From contig DBIW01000012.1 of the NCBI GenBank assembly GCA_002296965.1, positions 62,001 through 126,000 on the forward strand: 64,000 nt of DNA. The letters are read 5' to 3'. Source of the DNA: Treponema sp. UBA792. GTDB lineage: Bacteria; Spirochaetota; Spirochaetia; Treponematales; Treponemataceae. This document shows, in pieces, positions 54,904-63,577 of this stretch; position 1 is the stretch's first letter; each line of letters opens with the position of its first letter. The translations under genes and the position numbers were made by a program. Under the pieces are notes generated by a model that saw only the letters and a program-made list of their open reading frames with translations, was not told the DNA's origin and ran no database searches.

Positions 54904-55509
54904 TCATTTCTCAAGGTAAACCGACGGATTTCTGGCGAATTCCACAATTCCGGTCAGACGGTAAACATCAAGCAGGGCAAAAGCCTTTCTGAGAAGATAC
55001 ATATCCTCCTCATTCATCTTGAATTCCTCGTCATCTATATAAAAATACATGGATTTTTCACGGATCATGTCATCAAAAGCCCGGCGGTCAAAGTAGCCAA
55101 GCTCAAAGACATTGTAGTCACCGTAATTTCCGTCAATGTCGTCCCTGTCGAATTCCGTGCTGTTCGCCCTGTTCGCGAACGTAATCACGGAAAAATCATC
55201 CACATCCATCACAAGATAAATCGTGACCTGCTCATCTTCCTCAAAATCATCCCGATCCCAGTCCCGGCTGAAATAAAGCGTAAAAGGATGCTCACGCTCG
55301 GAAAGAGTTTCCGGCTCAAAATTCTTTATAAAATAGTAGACTTTTCCTTCCCTGATTTTTTTTGAATCGTCCCGGACAAGCGTAAGCCGTTTTGCCGATG
55401 TTTTAGGATTGGCGGAAGAATTTTTTGAGGTGACTCCCGTTGATTCGCAGGAGACGCAGAATGTCAGAAGGAAAAACACCGTAAACGGCAGAAAATGTTT
55501 TTTTGTCAT
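54904..55509 (-). CDS. putative lipoprotein of unknown function
   Basis: The 201-residue protein has a signal sequence with a CVSC lipobox (Cys21) and a mature domain very rich in Asp and Glu (about residues 75-170, for example DWDRDDFEEDEQV). I do not recognise the family. The start at 55509 gives a proper signal peptide; the open frame extends to 55524. It lies 40 bases upstream of pyrE in the same direction. The acidic surface may bind cations or another envelope component; this is a guess. Confidence 0.7.
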   Translation of the reverse strand: MTKKHFLPFTVFFLLTFCVSCESTGVTSKNSSANPKTSAKRLTLVRDDSKKIREGKVYYFIKNFEPETLSEREHPFTLYFSRDWDRDDFEEDEQVTIYLVMDVDDFSVITFANRANSTEFDRDDIDGNYGDYNVFELGYFDRRAFDDMIREKSMYFYIDDEEFKMNEEDMYLLRKAFALLDVYRLTGIVEFARNPSVYLEK

Positions 55510-55583
55510 ACACATATAAACCACCGGAACTGCGGTCCAGCACGCAGCCGGCGGAACCGCAGTCAGTTTTCAGAACAATTATA

Positions 55584-57965
55584 TCAGAGCGATCTGTCGT
55601 AAAAGAACGAGCTGACATAAGCCGTTGTCAGTCCGATGAATATCGAAAGTCCGATAAGATGAACCGGCGTGAACGAGCTCAATGCGAGCGCGCCGAACGA
55701 AAGCACCGTCGTAAGGAACGAAAGCATTATCGCAAACGGCTCAATAAGATTGTCACGTTCGTCTTTGTGGTTTTCATTCTCCATCATGTAGATTATATAG
55801 TCAAGACCAAGCCCGAACACCAGAATCAGTCCTGTCACAGAGAAGAATTCCAGATTTATCTTTGCCACGGCAAAAACCGCTGTCGTCACCAGCACAATCA
55901 GCAGAGGAATCGATATTATCTTGAATGACTGCTTCCAGCTGTAGAAAAATTTCAGCACGACAAACATCAGGATATATGCGACCGCAAAAAATTCAAGAAT
56001 CATGACGGTAAGTTTGTCAAGGTCGCCGCTCATGTCGGACATCTTGTTCACGAACCAGACGCTTCCCATGCTGTCCGCAAGATTCCGGTATTCCGCCGCA
56101 TCGTTTATCCTGCTTGGCAGAACAACCGAATAGAAACTTCCTTCAAGCTCGCCGAGCCATGCGCCGGAAATTGAATCCAACAGGAACTGCGGAACTGAAC
56201 CGCCAGAAATTGAGATGAAATCATCCGATGAAGCCGCAAAATCAGCCCTAAGAGCCGCCGCATCAGGTCCGTACCCAAGCGCCTCAAGCTGCCAGTCGGC
56301 AAGAGCAAGAAGCTTTTCCGCCGCCGCACGTGATTTGCGCTGATGCGCCTCGGAAGGAATAAAAAGCGAAGTTCCAAGAAATCCTACTCCTTTCCCGGAT
56401 TCCATATTCCTGAATTCCTTTATCAGCTTTTCCTCGGCAGAGAGAACCTGCTCCTCCGTGTCACCTTTTATTATGAACCAGCCAGTCGGATTGTACTGAA
56501 GAATTGTTCCGGCCTCTATCTCGTCAGAAAGCAGACGGCCTTCCATCTTGTAGAGTTTTGTCACGTTGTTTTCTATCCGGACATTCTTGTGGCAAATAAG
56601 AATAGTTCCGATTGACACAACAAAAACCGCGGTGATTACAATGCGTCCGACAAGCCGGCTGTTGTATCCCGGAGAACGCTTCATCACCGAGATAAGTTTA
56701 ATCGTACGCTTTTCCTCCGGAGGAAGCGGAATGTACGGAAAAACAGCAACGGCCGTAAGGAAGGTGCTCATAAGTCCCGCCATGGAGAACAGCGCCATCT
56801 GTTTAAGAAGGTTGAACGGCGCAAAAAGCAGAATTCCGAAACATATCAGCGTGGACACAATCGCCATCATATAGCCGGGCAGCAGGAAATTCCGCAGCTC
56901 CCGGCCGGACTTGAGATCCCGGTTGCCCATCCAGTTCGTAAAGAAATGAAGGCTGTAGTCAATACATGAACCTATAAGCGAAGTTCCGAAGACAAGCGTA
57001 AGAATGTGCATCTGCCGGAAAACGGCAAGCGTGCTCAAAACCGCGGTAAGAATCGACACGACAATCGCACCTACGGAATAGACAATCGGTTTCGGAGTGC
57101 GGAAAATAATCAGCAGCATCAGAATGACGACAATCATTGAGACCGTCGTTATGACCGTTATCTCCTTTGATGCGGAATTTGAGCTTTCGTTGCTATGGAA
57201 CGGTGTTCCGGAATAGACAAAACGCGTGCCGTCAGTCTCAAGCGGAGTACAGATACTGTATATTTCGGAAATTCCGTTGTCATCACTGGCAAGGGCAGCT
57301 CCCTGCTTGCTGAGAATCCCGCGTATCATCACGTACCATCTGCCGTCATGCTGGGAAGCAAGAACACCGTCCTTTACGGACATCGCGATTCCGGAATTCA
57401 TTATGGAATCCAGATAGTTTCCGAGATTACGCTCGCAGAGCATAAAAGGATCCTTGTCAAGATTGTCCAGCGGAAACATGGTGAATGCGCCGTAAGCCTG
57501 GGAAAGCGCGTTCTGAGCGAAAATCTCCGCGCCACCGGGAGAATTTATCTGGTCAATCGCCTCGTCGTCAAGCATATTCCATCTATATTTATAGATAAAA
57601 TCCGTCACATCCGAAAGCGAGCCCATGTCGCTGTAAAGGGCAACTGAATTGAAATTCGGACTGGAAACAAGCCTGTCGTATACGGAAACCGCGGCGGCTC
57701 TGGCTTTTCCGAAATCCTCGTCCGAAGCAAGAATGAACACATTCTGTCCGGTCGCCTCGGTCACCTTCTCGTCCGCGACTTTAAGAGCCTCCTCCTCAAT
57801 CGGCTTTGGAAGCATATTGAAAAGATCCGCATCGACACCGATTTTCCCCGGATTTGAGACAAAAGTAATCAGAAAGAAAACAAGAATTCCAATATGGAAT
57901 ACAATCCATGCGCCTAAAAAATGCTTGTTCTCAAGCTTATTCAGCAGTAAAACGGGATTTTTCAT
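55584..57965 (-). CDS. MMPL-family exporter (aryl-polyene-cluster type)
   Basis: The 793-residue RND/MMPL-type transporter has an N-terminal span, a large periplasmic loop (about residues 45-260), five spans (about 265-410), and then the same arrangement repeated in the C-terminal half. It probably exports a lipid. It is the last gene of a four-gene block after LpxL-like, thioesterase and LolA-like genes, and its start overlaps the LolA-like gene by 29 bases. This order is that of aryl polyene clusters as I know them, in which this protein moves the finished lipid outwards. Confidence 0.85.
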   Translation of the reverse strand: MKNPVLLLNKLENKHFLGAWIVFHIGILVFFLITFVSNPGKIGVDADLFNMLPKPIEEEALKVADEKVTEATGQNVFILASDEDFGKARAAAVSVYDRLVSSPNFNSVALYSDMGSLSDVTDFIYKYRWNMLDDEAIDQINSPGGAEIFAQNALSQAYGAFTMFPLDNLDKDPFMLCERNLGNYLDSIMNSGIAMSVKDGVLASQHDGRWYVMIRGILSKQGAALASDDNGISEIYSICTPLETDGTRFVYSGTPFHSNESSNSASKEITVITTVSMIVVILMLLIIFRTPKPIVYSVGAIVVSILTAVLSTLAVFRQMHILTLVFGTSLIGSCIDYSLHFFTNWMGNRDLKSGRELRNFLLPGYMMAIVSTLICFGILLFAPFNLLKQMALFSMAGLMSTFLTAVAVFPYIPLPPEEKRTIKLISVMKRSPGYNSRLVGRIVITAVFVVSIGTILICHKNVRIENNVTKLYKMEGRLLSDEIEAGTILQYNPTGWFIIKGDTEEQVLSAEEKLIKEFRNMESGKGVGFLGTSLFIPSEAHQRKSRAAAEKLLALADWQLEALGYGPDAAALRADFAASSDDFISISGGSVPQFLLDSISGAWLGELEGSFYSVVLPSRINDAAEYRNLADSMGSVWFVNKMSDMSGDLDKLTVMILEFFAVAYILMFVVLKFFYSWKQSFKIISIPLLIVLVTTAVFAVAKINLEFFSVTGLILVFGLGLDYIIYMMENENHKDERDNLIEPFAIMLSFLTTVLSFGALALSSFTPVHLIGLSIFIGLTTAYVSSFFYDRSL

Positions 57966-58572
57966 CGGCCGAAAGTTCCTCCGGATATTTCTGGTTGCTA
58001 AAAGAATAAGTTATTGAATTTCCGGAAGCCTCGGTCATCACAATTGTGTCAAGCCGGGCGCCGGAAGAAGATGAGACTCCTCCGAGAGAAAGCGACGCCA
58101 TTACAGCCGAAACCGTGGCGTCCCTCGGGAAAAGAACAAGTGTCCAGCCGCCGTCTCCGTTGTCCGTGAATTCCGTGGAGAAATTTTTCTGAAGGGATGA
58201 CAAATCATTTGAAAACACGGAGGAAAGCGTCGTGGCGATGCTCGTAAAAATCTGGTTTCCGGACGCGTCTATCACCGTCTTTTTTCCGTCCGCCGCAGTC
58301 TGGATGACCGAAGTCATTCCGACAACAAGCGATGACGGAAACGGTTTCTGCGTGTCCCAGATAATTCCGTCAAGACTGAAAACGAATTTTCCGAAAGACT
58401 TGAGCTGGCGGTTCGCCGCCTTTATTGTTTTTGTCTGGATAAAATCTCCTGTAGTGTTGGGATGATCCGCCAGCTGCCGGCAAACCGAATCAAGCGAAAG
58501 TCCCGATGCGAACATTACGGAACCTGCCGCGCTCAGCAAAAGCGATGCGACTATGCGCCTCATTTTTTTCAT
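57937..58572 (-). CDS. LolA-like periplasmic lipid/lipoprotein carrier
   Basis: The 211-residue protein has a signal peptide (VASLLLSAAGSVMFASG) and a LolA-type half-barrel domain (GDFIQTKTIKAANRQLKSFGKFVF is the typical opening). LolA-like carriers shuttle lipid moieties across the periplasm. AGGAGG precedes the ATG at 58572; the frame extends upstream to 58713 without a better start. It overlaps the exporter gene. Housekeeping LolA is normally elsewhere, and pairing with an MMPL exporter and thioesterase suggests a dedicated carrier for the product of this block. Confidence 0.82.
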   Translation of the reverse strand: MKKMRRIVASLLLSAAGSVMFASGLSLDSVCRQLADHPNTTGDFIQTKTIKAANRQLKSFGKFVFSLDGIIWDTQKPFPSSLVVGMTSVIQTAADGKKTVIDASGNQIFTSIATTLSSVFSNDLSSLQKNFSTEFTDNGDGGWTLVLFPRDATVSAVMASLSLGGVSSSSGARLDTIVMTEASGNSITYSFSNQKYPEELSADEKSRFTAE

Positions 58573-58745
58573 AAGTCCTCCTGCAGTTCCGTCCGGAAAA
58601 AAGATTTTACAGGCCGGCGGAATATTCTGCGTATAAAACCGTAAAAACGGAAATTCTCTGAATAAATATCTATAAATATAATGAATTGTCAGCTTTAAAT
58701 ATCTGCAATCCAATTAAAATCATAACAAAAAAACATAAAATTCTG
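58573..58745 (-). other. AT-rich gap inside the lipid-export operon
   Basis: These 173 bases separate the thioesterase and LolA-like genes, which are otherwise tightly packed. The sequence is very AT-rich. It contains CTGACA followed 18 bases later by TATTTA on the minus strand, a possible internal promoter. No gene is seen. Confidence 0.5.
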
Positions 58746-59180
58746 TTATCTGAGACCGTGCTCTCTTATGAATTTCTCAGCCCTTTCTATCAGAAGGGGA
58801 GGGCACACAAATTCCGATTCATGCGTCGTCAGGTTCAGGGCCATCTGCTTGCTTTCGGCCTTTGTCACAAGCTCACCTTTGTGATTGAAAATCCCGTATT
58901 TTATCACAATCCTGTTCTCGTATTCCAACAGAGAAGAGCGGATGACGGCTTTTTCACCGAAAAAAAGCGACTTCACATATTTGAGGCGGATTTCCGTCAC
59001 AGGAAAGGCGTAGCCGTCCGCAACCATCTCCTTGTAACCGTAGCCGATGCTGTCAAGCAGGGCGCAGCGTCCAATCTCCATGTATTTTACATAGTTTCCA
59101 TGCCATGCCACCTGCATTGAATCGACATCAAAGAATTCAACCGTGAATTCCTTGTCAACCGAACACAAAACTTTTTCCAT
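58746..59180 (-). CDS. acyl-CoA thioesterase, 4-hydroxybenzoyl-CoA thioesterase family
   Basis: The 144-residue hotdog protein begins DKEFTVEFFDVDSMQVAWHGNYVKYMEIGR, split around the catalytic Asp in VDSM, the classic opening of this family. GAGGTGA precedes the ATG. It lies 8 bases downstream of the LpxL-like gene. In aryl polyene clusters such a thioesterase stands between the acyltransferase and the LolA-like gene, as it does here. Substrate unknown. Confidence 0.87.
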   Translation of the reverse strand: MEKVLCSVDKEFTVEFFDVDSMQVAWHGNYVKYMEIGRCALLDSIGYGYKEMVADGYAFPVTEIRLKYVKSLFFGEKAVIRSSLLEYENRIVIKYGIFNHKGELVTKAESKQMALNLTTHESEFVCPPLLIERAEKFIREHGLR

Positions 59181-59188
59181 AAATCACC

Positions 59189-60157
59189 TCACGGCATCAT
59201 CCAGAAATTGTAGAAATTATACCATTGATACGGATACATACAGCAGAATTTCTCAAGCTGCGCGACGAATTCATCACACAAAGAATTTATCCGCTCCTCT
59301 CGGAGCGTTCTCGGACAGTCAAAATCGACCTCAGACTTACGGACATACATTTTGTACTTAGGGTCAAATATCGAAGTGCGTTCCCTCATTCCGAACATAA
59401 AGTAAACCGGCGCTTTTATCAGTGCCGGAAGCAGGAAACACCCGTAAGGAAAGGCCGCCTCCTTTCCGAGAAATTTTCTTTTCAGGATTCTGTCCCTTGC
59501 TCTTGCCGAAGTCCTGTCGCCGGTAATCACGACAAGTCCGCCGGCCTCCACGTTGTCGATAAGCGTACAGATTGTCTCAGGGCTTATGTCGGACGGAGAG
59601 ACCACATTGAATCCGACTCCGGGATTCACTTCATGAAGCGTCCGGTTGAACTGCTCCGTTGAATGAAGCTCCATTATCGCGGTAACAGGAACGCTCCGTG
59701 ACACTTTTGTGCGGTTCCAGCTCGAAAGACTGCGCAAAAGCTCGATATTTCCGAGATGGGAACCGATTATTACCGCGCCGTGAAAATTCTCAAGCTGATT
59801 TATAAGCCCGATGACATCATCATCCTGAAATTCAATCTTATCAAGACTTACATTTCCGAGCCAGCCTTCCATTTTTTCCAGAACGCACAGCGAGAACGAG
59901 AGAATCTGACGGTAGGAACTCAATTTTGCGGGAATTTTTCCGCCGGTGTATTCACGCAGATTTTTCTGATACAGTTTTGTATCATCACGCGCCCTTTTTG
60001 AAAAAACAAAATAAAAAAAACTGACGGGATAAATCAAAGCCCGGACCATCCATCCGGGAAGAACATCGAACAGACGGAACAACAGCTTTATCGCACGGCT
60101 GGATTTTACAACTTCCTTCTCATCAGCCCAATGCAGAAGCTCCTCTTTAGAATCCAT
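59189..60157 (-). CDS. LpxL/HtrB-like lipid acyltransferase
   Basis: The 322-residue protein has the lysophospholipid/lipid A acyltransferase fold: an N-terminal hydrophobic helix (about residues 35-55), the catalytic HLGNIE (Hx4E) motif near 135, and a GDR-containing motif (ITGDRTSAR). Relatives add acyl chains to lipid A. In aryl polyene clusters a related acyltransferase domain, often fused to a glycosyltransferase, is found; here it stands alone as the first gene of the unit. TATAGT ends 10 bases before the ATG. Confidence 0.83.
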   Translation of the reverse strand: MDSKEELLHWADEKEVVKSSRAIKLLFRLFDVLPGWMVRALIYPVSFFYFVFSKRARDDTKLYQKNLREYTGGKIPAKLSSYRQILSFSLCVLEKMEGWLGNVSLDKIEFQDDDVIGLINQLENFHGAVIIGSHLGNIELLRSLSSWNRTKVSRSVPVTAIMELHSTEQFNRTLHEVNPGVGFNVVSPSDISPETICTLIDNVEAGGLVVITGDRTSARARDRILKRKFLGKEAAFPYGCFLLPALIKAPVYFMFGMRERTSIFDPKYKMYVRKSEVDFDCPRTLREERINSLCDEFVAQLEKFCCMYPYQWYNFYNFWMMP

Positions 60158-60203
60158 AATCGGCTAAACTATATCATTATTCCAAAGTTTTTACTATGAA
60201 TTC

Positions 60204-60232
60204 TGTACAATTATAAGCCAATTCAGTATAAT
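60204..60232 (+). promoter_or_regulatory. carA promoter
   Basis: TGTACA (60204-60209), a 17-base spacer and perfect TATAAT (60227-60232), 11 bases before the ATG. The leader would be about five bases. Confidence 0.6.
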
Positions 60233-60243
60233 GCGCTTTTAGT

Positions 60244-61545
60244 ATGAACAAAAAAGCCTGCATTGTCCTTGCTGATGGACAGATTTTTGAAGGAACAGGA
60301 TTCGGTGCTTCGGGTTGCATCACCGGAGAAGCGGTTTTTACTACAGGTATGACAGGTTATCTTGAGACGCTCACCGATCCAAGTTACTACGGTCAGATTG
60401 TGACACAGACTTTTCCGCTAATCGGAAATTACGGTGTCATTCCGCAGGATTTTGAAAGCGCAAAAAGTCATGTACGGGGCTACATCGTCCGTTCCCTCTG
60501 CGAAACTCCGTCCAATTTCCGCTGCAAGGAAACTCTGGACTCATTCCTGAAAACGAACAACATAATCGGTCTTATGGGAATCGACACCCGGCGGCTGACA
60601 AAAACTCTCCGCGAGACTGGCGTGATGAATGCGAGAATCATATCCGGAGACTCACCGGAAGCCACAAAAGAATTCGCGATGCTCAAAAATCCGCAGGAAA
60701 AACAGAAGCTGCTTGAACAGATAAAATCGTATAAAATAACCGGAGCCGTAAAAGCCGTAAGCGGAAACGCCGTCGGAATCGAGGAACCAGCTGATGCGGT
60801 TTTCAGAACATCGGCGGAATACAGGGCCGTTCCGGTGACAAAAGACGGACTGAAAGTAAACAATCCGGAAGAGGCGATGAAGAACGGAAAAGGAAAAAAA
60901 GTCGTCCTCTGGGATTTCGGCGCAAAGGCGAACATCAGGCGCGAGCTGCTCAAACGCGGTGTTGAAGTTGTGACAGTAAAAAGCGGCGCGACCGCAGAAG
61001 AAATTCTTGCGATGAATCCCGACGGAATCATGCTGAGCAACGGCCCCGGAGATCCGGCGGAAAACACAGATATAATAGAAGAAATAAGAAAAATATGCTC
61101 ATCTGGAATTCCTGTGTTCGGAATATGCCTCGGACACCAGCTGCTTGCGCTTGCCCGCGGAGCCGCGACATCCAAACTGAAATACGGACACCGCGGCGGA
61201 AACCAGCCGGTCAAACAGCTTTTTTCCGGCAGAGTTTACATCACGAGCCAGAACCATGGCTACGCCGTAATGAATGAAAGCCTTCCGGCCGGAGCAGCTC
61301 TCAGTTTCGTGAACACAAACGACGGAACCTGCGAGGGAATCACCTATACAGACATTCCGGCATTCAGCGTGCAGTTCCATCCGGAAGCCGCAGGCGGTCC
61401 GCTAGACACGAATTTCCTTTTTGACGATTTTGTGAGCCTGATAAACGACAGAAATCTGTTCAAAAATTTCAGGACGGAACACACACGGATTGATGCGATC
61501 GAATATTTCAGGAGCACGATAAAAACGACAAAAGCGGCGCAGTAG
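60244..61545 (+). CDS. carA: carbamoyl-phosphate synthase small subunit
   Basis: The 433-residue glutaminase subunit supplies ammonia for carbamoyl phosphate. The N-terminal domain has GEAVFTTGMTGYLETLTDPSY split over its strand and loop. The C-terminal class I amidotransferase has the nucleophile in GICLGHQLLAL and the His/Glu pair in FHPEAAGG. It is longer than the usual ~360-390 residues because of an extra stretch at about 135-220. carB is not next to it, which is unusual. It probably has its own near-leaderless transcript. Confidence 0.93.
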   Translation: MNKKACIVLADGQIFEGTGFGASGCITGEAVFTTGMTGYLETLTDPSYYGQIVTQTFPLIGNYGVIPQDFESAKSHVRGYIVRSLCETPSNFRCKETLDSFLKTNNIIGLMGIDTRRLTKTLRETGVMNARIISGDSPEATKEFAMLKNPQEKQKLLEQIKSYKITGAVKAVSGNAVGIEEPADAVFRTSAEYRAVPVTKDGLKVNNPEEAMKNGKGKKVVLWDFGAKANIRRELLKRGVEVVTVKSGATAEEILAMNPDGIMLSNGPGDPAENTDIIEEIRKICSSGIPVFGICLGHQLLALARGAATSKLKYGHRGGNQPVKQLFSGRVYITSQNHGYAVMNESLPAGAALSFVNTNDGTCEGITYTDIPAFSVQFHPEAAGGPLDTNFLFDDFVSLINDRNLFKNFRTEHTRIDAIEYFRSTIKTTKAAQ

Positions 61546-61581
61546 CCTGAAATTCCGCCGGATAAAATTCAGCGGCAAATA

Positions 61582-61630
61582 AAGACAGCCTCCGTCATCG
61601 GACATTCAGTCCAAGGGCGGAGGCTGTCTT
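61582..61630. terminator. terminator between carA and pheT
   Basis: AAGACAGCCTCCG and CGGAGGCTGTCTT form a perfect 13-bp stem over a 23-base loop. TTTATTTG follows on the minus strand, so it fits pheT best. It can also stop carA as the two genes are convergent. Confidence 0.75.
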
Positions 61631-61677
61631 GTAAACATTCATCCCTTCAAAAATTCAGAGCACCGCAACCGGCATAA

Positions 61678-63417
61678 TCACATCAGCGACTCAAGGTCAA
61701 GCTCACCGGCCGCACACGGAGTTGTGATTGACCAGTTCTCCAGAATCTGCGGATGAATCTCGCCGAAGACACCGACCTTCTCGCCGTTCACGATGACGGC
61801 GGCCTGCCTGCCAGGAATAAAGCGCGGATCGTCACTTTCCACAACATCATATTTGTGGTCGAGGAAGTAGAGCAGGGAAGACACTTCGGAAGCAAGGCTG
61901 TTGAAATTGGCTGAAGCGCTTGCCGTAAGAAATCCGATATGAGTGCGCGTCACCGTTCCCGTGTTCTCATCTTCCTTGATATATGCGACTTTTCCAATCT
62001 CGAAAATTTTATGGGGAAAAATCGCATTCGCCGAACCGCTTTCCGCGCGAAGCAGTGACGAGATGATTTCCGGCCGGATGAACTGATAGTTTTCGCTCAT
62101 GGGATTGGCAATCTCTATCACCTTTGAACCGTCAATCATCATATTGTCGATATAATCTTTCCGGCTTCCGACATAATTAAAAATCATCTCCTGATAACCC
62201 AATCCGACCATAAGCGTTTTTGCCTTGCGGCTGAACTGCGTCACCGGAAGAAGCCTTCCGATTGTAAAATCATGCGGACTTTCAGGCTCAAATGACGAGA
62301 CATCACAGCCAATCATCACATCTTCGATTATGTCAACCTCATGAAGAAAGTCATTTCTGTACGGAGCGGGATAAAGCGTTATCTCCACATCATCGTTTCC
62401 GTCGGAATTCTTTATGTCCGCAGTCGTGATACGGCTTCCCATACGGGCAAGCGCATCGGCGACTTTCTCGATTTTAAAGTCAGATCCCAGAAGGCTGTTC
62501 ACATGGGAAAGGGTTGTCTTCGTAGTCGTCTGGAAATAAAACGGCACCGTGATGTCGCGGCCAAGACCAGTCTCATAAGGATGACGGACTTTTATCGGAA
62601 GAATCTCATAACCGCAGTCGGCAAAATCGCAGGCGACAATATTCGCCGAAAGAACAAGATTCTCGATATTGTCTCCGGTCAGCTCGACCATAAGATCCTT
62701 GTCGCCGACTTTTACGGCTCCAAGCGTAGCGCTGTTGATTATCGGAGCCATTGAAAGAATCTCGCCCTTGTCATCTGACAGAAGCGGGAATTTCCTGCAG
62801 TCCTTGAGAATCCACCCGTAATCCCTGCCTTTCGGATGATCGGTCAGAATCTGGCGGCAGGTCATCGGCTCGGTACAGGCAAGCGGAACAAAACTTGTTT
62901 TGTCAGGATCCACCGCACGATATTTTACAGGAAATTTTATCTGGTCAATACGGTAAATTCCCATCGAAATTGACTTGCGTTTGCGTCCGAAATTCCAGGC
63001 AAGCTTTTCCTGAGTCTGAATTATGTCAAGGAGCATCGGCTCGTCGATCGGCTTTCCGGCAATCATAAATGCGACCATATAAGGACGGATTTCCTTAAGC
63101 TCAGGATCCACATTCACAATCCTTTCGCCGCAGTCCTTTATGTCATCCTTTGTGGAAATAAATTTCATGTAGTCAACGCATTTTCCGCCGTCATGAAGCC
63201 GTATCTGCCGGGCAACGCCATTCGTAGACCAGAGATCCGGACGGTTCGTGTCATTAAGTTCTATTTTTATCACGCGCTGCTCTTCCGGCTGGCTCATATC
63301 CGGTTTCTCATCAAGCTCGGCCTTGGCGCAGGGCAGTTTTGCCTCCAGCGTGTCATAATCATATTTCTTACCAAGCATACTGAAAAACAGTCTTTCGTTT
63401 ACTTCAATTTTAGGCAT
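61678..63417 (-). CDS. pheT: phenylalanyl-tRNA synthetase beta subunit, archaeal/eukaryotic type
   Basis: The 579-residue protein is the short archaeal-like beta subunit, well under the ~800 residues of typical bacterial forms. It has the B1/B3-B4 region (IELNDTNRPDLWSTNGVARQIR), a B5 domain and the catalytic-core-like region (YRNDFLHEVDIIEDVMIGC and NPMSENYQFIRPEI), and lacks the C-terminal anticodon-binding FDX domain of bacterial PheT. Spirochaetes are known for this foreign form. pheS is not adjacent. A hairpin stands between AGGAGG and the ATG in its leader. Confidence 0.93.
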   Translation of the reverse strand: MPKIEVNERLFFSMLGKKYDYDTLEAKLPCAKAELDEKPDMSQPEEQRVIKIELNDTNRPDLWSTNGVARQIRLHDGGKCVDYMKFISTKDDIKDCGERIVNVDPELKEIRPYMVAFMIAGKPIDEPMLLDIIQTQEKLAWNFGRKRKSISMGIYRIDQIKFPVKYRAVDPDKTSFVPLACTEPMTCRQILTDHPKGRDYGWILKDCRKFPLLSDDKGEILSMAPIINSATLGAVKVGDKDLMVELTGDNIENLVLSANIVACDFADCGYEILPIKVRHPYETGLGRDITVPFYFQTTTKTTLSHVNSLLGSDFKIEKVADALARMGSRITTADIKNSDGNDDVEITLYPAPYRNDFLHEVDIIEDVMIGCDVSSFEPESPHDFTIGRLLPVTQFSRKAKTLMVGLGYQEMIFNYVGSRKDYIDNMMIDGSKVIEIANPMSENYQFIRPEIISSLLRAESGSANAIFPHKIFEIGKVAYIKEDENTGTVTRTHIGFLTASASANFNSLASEVSSLLYFLDHKYDVVESDDPRFIPGRQAAVIVNGEKVGVFGEIHPQILENWSITTPCAAGELDLESLM

Positions 63418-63431
63418 TTTATTGTAAAGAT

Positions 63432-63460
63432 CCGGCGGAAAACCGGACGCTCCTCCTGGA
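63432..63460 (-). promoter_or_regulatory. hairpin in the pheT leader near the start codon
   Basis: GTCCGG and CCGGAT-type arms (TCCGG-N7-CCGGA) form a stem between an AGGAGG and the start codon. A folded stem would shorten the distance from the ribosome binding site to the ATG. Effect on translation is inferred. Confidence 0.4.
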
Positions 63461-63494
63461 AAAATCGTCGCTCTGACGCTGTTGTTTGCCGGAT

Positions 63495-63523
63495 ATTATA
63501 GAAAATAACATTCAGAAAATCAA
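63495..63523 (-). promoter_or_regulatory. pheT promoter
   Basis: TTGATT (63518-63523), a 17-base spacer and perfect TATAAT (63495-63500). The start near 63488 gives a 70-base leader. Confidence 0.72.
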
Positions 63524-63577
63524 CATAACGCAGGCGTTCAGGAAATCACGGAATTCCGCCGCAGAAGATTTTTAATT

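Noticed and set aside
55536..55570. ACTGCGGT/ACCGCAGT stem upstream of the MMPL gene end
   Set aside because: A 9-bp stem exists between the exporter stop and the lipoprotein start, but there is no T run on the minus strand; it cannot be called a terminator on this evidence.
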